Shown: positions 36,620 to 40,582 of the stretch, piece after piece
Position numbering within the stretch: position 1 is the first letter of the stretch
Layout of the letters: each line of letters begins with the position of its first letter
NCBI GenBank assembly: GCA_027451585.1
Contig: DAIDIZ010000009.1
Coordinates: 1 to 40,582 of the forward strand
DNA length: 40,582 bases
Source: Chlamydiota bacterium
GTDB lineage: Bacteria > Chlamydiota > Chlamydiia > Chlamydiales > SM23-39
Direction of reading: 5' to 3'
Made by a program: the position numbers and the translations under genes
The notes under the pieces: model-generated
Databases searched by the model: none
Told to the model about the DNA's origin: nothing
What the model saw: only the letters and a program-made list of their open reading frames with translations

Positions 36620-36693
36620 TGCACTGGAGAGGACTCGAACCTCTGACCCCCTGGTTCGTAGCCAGGTACTCTATCCAACTGAGCTACCAGTGC
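36620..36693 (-). tRNA. tRNA-Arg (anticodon ACG)
   Basis: On the minus strand, the acceptor stem GCACTGG pairs with CCAGTGC. The D-arm has GCTC...GAGT, the anticodon stem CCTGG/CCAGG encloses loop CTACGAA with anticodon ACG (read as ICG after deamination), and the T-arm AGAGG TTCGAGT CCTCT is intact. The discriminator is A (36620). CCA is not encoded. The tRNA lies directly upstream of the hydrolase gene and is probably on the same transcript. Confidence 0.97.
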
Positions 36694-36713
36694 GGAAAAT
36701 AAGGGTCTATCAT

Positions 36714-37628
36714 CTAAGGAAATCGCCTAAAAATCAAGCCCCAAAATGATCCCCCCCCTTTTTTGATTGCAGAAAGGAGAGTTCGCGAATCGAGCCGCCT
36801 CACATTTCCCTCTCCTTTAGGAGCAAAGGTCTTCTCTTCTAAAGGGAAATGAAAAAGAGGATCCACGGTCTTAAACCGATACTGATGAACAAAATCGACC
36901 CCTTGAAACGGAGCAGTAAATTCTTTTTTAACAAGCTCTTCCCAATTCCGATCGCTCCGATGCCCCCAATTGCGAACCTTTTTGAGCATCTCTTCCTCCG
37001 TTCTTACCCAACTGTAATGGTGAAACATCGGCTCTCCATCGGGCCCCACAACCATTCGACGCTTAGGGCCAGGCAGAGAATCATAAATCGCATCACGCTC
37101 CTCTTTTTTCAAAAGAAGATGAGGCTCGAGGGCCTTTCTCTGGGCAAAAACAATCGAATCTTCCCACTTTTCGGCTTGGTAACGGCTCTCTCGAAAATAC
37201 CAATAATTGGCTAGCTTTAACACCGTGTGGCAACGGTAGTCACTGCACTCAAGCCACTGAGTAAAACGGTCCACATCGGGAATTTCATCCGCATCTAAGA
37301 AAAGGACATGCTCAATTCCCTCATCTAAAAATTGAGCTCCGATTAATCGAGACAAACTATGCCAAAAATGGGCGGCAGGGATCTCTTCAAATAATTTTTT
37401 GGAGATTTTTTCTGGCACATACGGATACTCGATAAAAAGGCAGTGCGGGAATGCTTGGTAAATCTTCTCCAAAAGGGGGCGATTTTCAGCTGTTCCATCA
37501 AAAAAATGGTCACAAACAGGGACAATCACCTGATCAGAAATCTTGGCAGCTTGTTCTAAAGCAACCTTAATGAACCGACTTTCGTTTGTACAAAAATTAA
37601 TGATCGTTGCTAAACGATGTTTTTTCAT
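36714..37628 (-). CDS. Glycosyltransferase, GT-A type
   Basis: The 304-residue protein begins with a Rossmann-like stretch and has HVLFLDADEIPDVDRF (108-123), whose DAD is the metal-binding DxD motif of GT-A glycosyltransferases. A later MFHHYSWVRTEEEMLKK resembles the tail of family-2-like enzymes acting on envelope glycans. It has no transmembrane segment. The ATG at 37628 is preceded by GAGGT, partly inside a 24-bp hairpin stem (37639-37705), so its translation could be affected by that structure. The acceptor is unknown. Confidence 0.75.
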   Translation of the reverse strand: MKKHRLATIINFCTNESRFIKVALEQAAKISDQVIVPVCDHFFDGTAENRPLLEKIYQAFPHCLFIEYPYVPEKISKKLFEEIPAAHFWHSLSRLIGAQFLDEGIEHVLFLDADEIPDVDRFTQWLECSDYRCHTVLKLANYWYFRESRYQAEKWEDSIVFAQRKALEPHLLLKKEERDAIYDSLPGPKRRMVVGPDGEPMFHHYSWVRTEEEMLKKVRNWGHRSDRNWEELVKKEFTAPFQGVDFVHQYRFKTVDPLFHFPLEEKTFAPKGEGNVRRLDSRTLLSAIKKGGGSFWGLIFRRFP

Positions 37629-37638
37629 ATATCATTAC

Positions 37639-37705
37639 CTCGACTCTGTACATTTTTTGAACAAGCAGCTCGGAAGCAAGCGTTCAAAAAATGTACAAAG
37701 TCGAG
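37639..37705. repeat. 24-bp inverted repeat (hairpin) between divergent genes
   Basis: Bases 37639-37662 and 37682-37705 are reverse complements at 23 of 24 positions (cores TGTACATTTTTTGAAC and GTTCAAAAAATGTACA), with a 19-base loop. It lies between the divergent glycosyltransferase and trmL starts, and its stem edge overlaps the GAGG ribosome-binding site of the former. It may be an operator, a message-stabilising stem or a palindromic repeat. The sequence is not obviously the same family as the cyoE element. Confidence 0.8.
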
Positions 37706-37717
37706 ATTACACCCCAA

Positions 37718-38233
37718 ATGAAAATCATTTTATTCCAACCCCAAATCCCACAAAACACGGGTAATATTGTGAGAACCGCTTCGGTGACAGGAGCCTCTCT
37801 CATTTTAGTGAGACCCCTTGGATTTAGTACCCAAAGCCGCCACTTAAAACGAGCAGGTCTTGATTACTGGTCTGACGTCTCCATTGAGGAGATCGACAAC
37901 CTGGAATCCTTTCTGGAAAAAGAGAGCTCTCCTTTTTTCTTTTTCTCTAGCAAAGCGAAAAGATCTTACACGACAGCCCCATTTACAAACGATGCGATTT
38001 TGATTTTCGGATCAGAAACCGAAGGACTTCCTCCTTGTTTTTTCAAAAAATGGGACGAGAGATTTTACAAAATCCCCATGAAAGAAAATACGAGATGTCT
38101 CAATCTTGCAACAAGCGTCGGAATAGTTGTCTATGAAGCGATGAGACAAACTCACTTTGAACTTTTGAAAAGCACCGAGAAAATGAGCGATACAGCACTC
38201 GAGACGAGAAGGGAGGTTGCGATCGGGAAGTAG
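37718..38233 (+). CDS. trmL: tRNA (cytidine/uridine-34-2'-O)-methyltransferase TrmL-like
   Basis: From ATG 37718 the protein is 171 residues. It begins MKIILFQPQIPQNTGNIVR, which is the hallmark of TrmL/YibK, and has LIFGSETEGLP and RCLNLATSVGIVVYEA, the knotted SPOUT site. It methylates the wobble ribose of tRNA-Leu isoacceptors. The frame starts earlier at 37691, but that leader comes from the hairpin and is not conserved. It overlaps the convergent DUF2905 gene by 82 bases. Confidence 0.92.
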   Translation: MKIILFQPQIPQNTGNIVRTASVTGASLILVRPLGFSTQSRHLKRAGLDYWSDVSIEEIDNLESFLEKESSPFFFFSSKAKRSYTTAPFTNDAILIFGSETEGLPPCFFKKWDERFYKIPMKENTRCLNLATSVGIVVYEAMRQTHFELLKSTEKMSDTALETRREVAIGK

Positions 38234-38376
38234 ATCGTAACCCCCTTTTTTTTAATCACTAGATCTCCGGGGAGTCTCCCCATCCATTCAGTCAGCCAAG
38301 GGATCTCGACTCGAAAGTGGAGCAAAAACCCCGAAACAACCAACAGAAGACCTGTAAATACAAGAAATTTCGACAT
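38152..38376 (-). CDS. DUF2905 family membrane protein
   Basis: The 74-residue protein has two hydrophobic helices (about 3-20 and 50-70) flanking GRLPGDLVIKKKGVTIYFP, which is the diagnostic centre of DUF2905. The function of the family is unknown. It starts four bases after the trxA stop and overlaps the convergent trmL by 82 bases at its end. The family match is strong for such a short protein. Confidence 0.85.
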   Translation of the reverse strand: MSKFLVFTGLLLVVSGFLLHFRVEIPWLTEWMGRLPGDLVIKKKGVTIYFPIATSLLVSSAVSLIFSVLFKSSK

Positions 38377-38379
38377 CGC

Positions 38380-38706
38380 TCACACCGCAGAGAGGATGAA
38401 GTCTTTAATGCCTTGAGCATTTTTCAGTCCAACCAATCGATTGATCTCCTTCCCATTTTTGAACAAAATCATCGTAGGAACTGAAGTGATCTGGAATTGA
38501 GAGGCAGTTTTTGATTCATGGTCAATATTGACTTTTCCAATAGAGGCTTTTCCTTTGACTTCACCAGCCACTTGCTCAAGAATCGGGGCTAGCATGCGGC
38601 AAGGACCACACCAATCGGCATAAAAATCGACAAGGATAACTCCCTTTTCAATTTCTTTGGCAAACGTATCATCCGTTAAATGCTTCAACAAATCTTTTCC
38701 ACTCAT
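38380..38706 (-). CDS. trxA: Thioredoxin
   Basis: The 108-residue protein has the redox-active DWCGPCRM (Cys33, Cys36) and the conserved cis-proline loop TSVPTMILFKNG. It is a cytosolic disulfide reductase that can recycle the peroxiredoxin encoded at 35394-35975. It lies between marC and the DUF2905 gene with only a few bases on each side. I recall trxA next to the SPOUT methylase gene in Chlamydia. Confidence 0.97.
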   Translation of the reverse strand: MSGKDLLKHLTDDTFAKEIEKGVILVDFYADWCGPCRMLAPILEQVAGEVKGKASIGKVNIDHESKTASQFQITSVPTMILFKNGKEINRLVGLKNAQGIKDFILSAV

Positions 38707-38711
38707 ATGTT

Positions 38712-39332
38712 TTATCCTTCAATGTTAAAAAGTGTATCAATACCTTGAACAAAAATCTCAACCGCGAGAGCAGCAAGGATCAAACCTCCAATTCGAGTCA
38801 CCACATTAAGACCCGAAGGACCCAACTTTCTTTCCAACTGTACGGCGAAGTAGAGAATGAAGATCGAGGCGGCTCCCACCGCAATATCACAGATCGAAAG
38901 AATGGTCAGTTCATAAAAAGTACTGTGAATATTCGAAGCAACAATCGCTCCACTCAAAGCGCCAGGACCTGCCATAACGGGAATTGCTAAAGGGACGATC
39001 GGGATAGGAGATCTGGCCTTTTCCTCATTTTCCACCTGTCTCATTGGACTCATTTGCGCATTGAGCATCGAAAGGGCCAAAAGAAAGACGATTACCCCTC
39101 CCGCACACTGAAACGCGGCAATTCGGATTCCCAAAATATAGAGCAAATGGCCGCCGACCCATGTCGCACCCACCAAAATCAAGCTGACCGCAAAACCTAA
39201 AAGGATGGCCATACGCCTTCTCTCTTCTTTTTGCTTTCCCTGCGTTAAATTGAGAAAAACGGGAATGGCAGTCAATGGGCTGCACAACATAAAAAGAGAA
39301 ACGAAATAATTAACAATTTCTGCGCTTTTCAT
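38712..39332 (-). CDS. marC: MarC family integral membrane protein
   Basis: From ATG 39332 the protein is 206 residues with about six membrane helices. It shows the MarC landmarks FVSLFMLCSPLTAIPVFL near the start and PLAIPVMAGPGALSGAI in the middle. MarC was once linked to multidrug resistance, but its real role is unclear. An upstream in-frame start at 39500 adds 56 residues that look non-conserved; I chose 39332 because the first helix then follows directly. Confidence 0.88.
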   Translation of the reverse strand: MKSAEIVNYFVSLFMLCSPLTAIPVFLNLTQGKQKEERRRMAILLGFAVSLILVGATWVGGHLLYILGIRIAAFQCAGGVIVFLLALSMLNAQMSPMRQVENEEKARSPIPIVPLAIPVMAGPGALSGAIVASNIHSTFYELTILSICDIAVGAASIFILYFAVQLERKLGPSGLNVVTRIGGLILAALAVEIFVQGIDTLFNIEG

Positions 39333-39379
39333 TTCACTTGAGTCTATCAAAAATTGGAGAATAGGTCGATAGACCGGCG

Positions 39380-39787
39380 CTATCGGAGAGACAAATAGTT
39401 TTGCGTGATTTGAGCTAGATAGGAGAGAACCGCTCCCGAAAGGATCGCCAAGCTCCCGAAAGAGAGAACGGAGACATTCGAAACCAGAACTCCTGACCAA
39501 AGCTGATACGTTCCCATTCCGGTAAAAATACCTGCGGTTGCTTGGATCGCTTCACAAGCTGTGAGAGAAATCGCTCGGGCAAGCCCAAATCGATCGATCT
39601 CAGGCCCTGCGTGAACAACCCTATCTCTAAAATTCACTCCTCCGGCACAAATCGATGACAAAAGAGAAATTTTACCAAAACGAGTCACAAGTGAGCTAAA
39701 AGAACTCAAGGGATCAACAGCCCTTCCGAATCCATAGAAAATTCCGGTGATATAAAAAAAATCAGAAGTATCGAAATCCGCTGTCAT
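39380..39787 (-). CDS. Hypothetical protein with a hydrophobic C-terminal segment
   Basis: The 135-residue protein has an AAGGG ribosome-binding site before ATG 39787, a mixed N-terminal part and a hydrophobic stretch, GVLVSNVSVLSFGSLAILSG, near the C-terminus. It might be a membrane or inclusion-membrane protein, but the single long hydrophobic run is not a clear bilobed domain. I do not recognise the family. A terminator of the upstream gene lies 30 bases before it. Confidence 0.55.
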   Translation of the reverse strand: MTADFDTSDFFYITGIFYGFGRAVDPLSSFSSLVTRFGKISLLSSICAGGVNFRDRVVHAGPEIDRFGLARAISLTACEAIQATAGIFTGMGTYQLWSGVLVSNVSVLSFGSLAILSGAVLSYLAQITQNYLSLR

Positions 39788-39809
39788 CTTGATTTCCCTT
39801 TGTTTTAGA

Positions 39810-39851
39810 GATAAAAAAAGAGGTAAGGAAACACACCTGTGTAAACTTACC
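39810..39851 (-). terminator. Rho-independent terminator of the 39891-40322 gene
   Basis: On the minus strand GGTAAG pairs with CTTACC and an inner ACACA pairs with TGTGT (39822-39851), followed at once by TCTTTTTTTATC (39810-39821). Stem plus thymine run is the classic form, located about 40 bases after the gene's stop. Confidence 0.8.
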
Positions 39852-39890
39852 CCTTATTATGAAACTCTCCTTAAGTGAAGAAAAGCCGCT

Positions 39891-40322
39891 TTATTTTGCA
39901 GTCTTTACACTGGGATCCGCAACAGGCTGCTGTTCATCCGCCTTAACGATCTCTGCAACAGGAGTCTCTTTTTGGTCAGCAGGCTTGCTGAGCAGACCCA
40001 CTTTTTCCATACCAGATCTCAGAGATGCTGGCATCGCAGGCATTGAAAATTCAGGAACTGCGTATCCCATTTTTTTCGCTGCTACATATCCAGCACCAAC
40101 AAAAACGATAGCTCCGAGAGCAACGCGTGTTACGGGAGATGAAGCAATAACAGAAGCAGAAGGAACAAATTTACCTACAGACCCTACAGCACTGGCCATC
40201 GCAGAAAAAGCTGTTCTGCAAACGTTCTGTATCGCAGAGAACATAGAGCTTACTGCCCCTGAAATAGTTCCACAAGCTGTAGATCCAAAGGATGTTACTG
40301 AATTAATAGATGGAAGTTGCAT
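39891..40322 (-). CDS. Hypothetical alanine/serine-rich protein with one transmembrane helix
   Basis: The 143-residue protein is rich in serine, alanine and valine, with one hydrophobic stretch, VALGAIVFVGAGYVAA (about 67-82), and a proline- and acidic-rich C-terminal tail. GAGG precedes the ATG at 40322, a TTGACA promoter lies upstream and a terminator lies downstream, so it is a single-gene unit. It is not a family I recognise. A secreted or membrane-anchored chlamydial protein is possible. Confidence 0.6.
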   Translation of the reverse strand: MQLPSINSVTSFGSTACGTISGAVSSMFSAIQNVCRTAFSAMASAVGSVGKFVPSASVIASSPVTRVALGAIVFVGAGYVAAKKMGYAVPEFSMPAMPASLRSGMEKVGLLSKPADQKETPVAEIVKADEQQPVADPSVKTAK

Positions 40323-40363
40323 AGATTAACCTCACGGGTTTCTGGGTTTTTAAGATGCATTCA

Positions 40364-40393
40364 AGTATCGACGATTTTTAAAGATTTTGTCAA
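40364..40393 (-). promoter_or_regulatory. Sigma-70-type promoter for the 39891-40322 gene
   Basis: A perfect TTGACA (40393-40388) is followed after 18 bases by GATACT (40369-40364) on the minus strand, about 40 bases before the ATG. The A+T-rich surroundings fit a strong promoter. The spacer is one base longer than ideal. Confidence 0.6.
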
Positions 40394-40430
40394 TTTTTTT
40401 ATTTCTTTTCGCAAATTCTTAAGGGGATCG

Positions 40431-40582
40431 GATGTGATTAAAAGCGGTAGATAGGAAAATTTTTTCATGGCACATTAGCCATATTTTACGGTCTCAACAA
40501 AGGATTGAGAAGTGACACGCTATCCTTAAGCTGCTGACTGTCAAGGAAATCTACGAAGAGGGAAAAGCTATTGTTGCAGCAC
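40431..40582 (+). mobile_element. Decayed second copy of the insertion-sequence end
   Basis: The plus strand here matches the reverse complement of 1-355, from the leader (ataggaaaattttttcatg, aaaggattgag, ccttaag) into the first transposase codons. Where the left copy reads MEIDEEEKAIFAAL, this one reads KEIYEEGKAIVAA: the ATG has become AAG and the ribosome-binding site AAGGAGG is lost, so it cannot be translated from that start. The copy is cut by the window edge. Confidence 0.6.

Noticed and set aside
36619-36678. N-terminal extension of the hydrolase through the tRNA gene
   Set aside because: These codons are the tRNA-Arg sequence itself. The family-typical start is the ATG at 36618.
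39333-39500. N-terminal extension of marC
   Set aside because: The added 56 residues are polar and precede the first conserved helix; they also overlap the end of the upstream gene.

Overview
The window looks like a chromosomal segment of an environmental (amoeba- or protist-associated) member of the Chlamydiae. The evidence is an outer-membrane barrel whose N-terminus resembles chlamydial MOMP, a second barrel of the Lpg1974-like type common in Waddlia/Parachlamydia relatives, and gene pairs I recall as neighbours in Chlamydia: mnmG-lplA, rpoD-(CoiA-like)-rpsT, lpdA-lipA, pepP-mutL and trxA-SPOUT methylase. A complete cytochrome bo oxidase operon, which pathogenic Chlamydia lack, points to an environmental lineage. 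I do not assign a genus.

Layout. 1-355: end of an insertion sequence facing outward, with the start of its transposase. 480-1064: AT-rich methyltransferase-like gene. 1236-3861 (-): lplA, mnmG and a 29-residue COX24/AURKAIP1-type basic protein. 4013-5257: DEAD-box helicase. 5458-10171 (-): cyoABCDE. 10228-11421 (-): Lpg1974-like porin. 11466-13318 (-): rpoD, with a relic of an ATPase gene behind it. 13391-15751 (+): CoiA-like nuclease, rpsT, phosphoesterase, pseudopilin-like protein. 15793-17163 (-): CPBP protease and zinc-ribbon membrane protein. 17282-19572 (+): lpdA, lipA. 19561-21126 (-): degenerate PP2C. 21286-24714 (+): glgC, two pseudopilin-like genes, an unknown gene. 25020-28910 (-): histidine kinase, pepP, mutL. 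29008-34056 (+): MOMP-like barrel, pcnB-type nucleotidyltransferase, rRNA/tRNA methyltransferase, rsgA, eno. 34043-37628 (-): small unknowns, kinase-like protein, peroxiredoxin, metallo-beta-lactamase hydrolase, tRNA-Arg, glycosyltransferase. 37718-38233 (+): trmL. 38152-40322 (-): DUF2905, trxA, marC, two unknown membrane proteins. 40431-40582: a decayed, inverted second copy of the insertion-sequence end.

Gene function is mostly housekeeping: aerobic respiration (cyo), lipoylation and dihydrolipoamide dehydrogenase, transcription (rpoD), translation and RNA maturation (mnmG, rpsT, rsgA, trmL, pcnB), repair (mutL), glycogen (glgC), redox defence (peroxiredoxin, thioredoxin) and envelope. Genes are tightly packed, with many ATGA/TGATG stop-start overlaps and several convergent overlaps.

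The most unusual signal is a nearly perfect 170-bp palindrome (6284-6453) lying in frame inside the start of cyoE. It supplies the whole N-terminal extension before the conserved prenyltransferase domain, and reads as nearly the same peptide on either strand. A diverged copy of one arm lies at 16584-16619. This resembles the behaviour of Rickettsia palindromic elements, and I know of no description in Chlamydiae.
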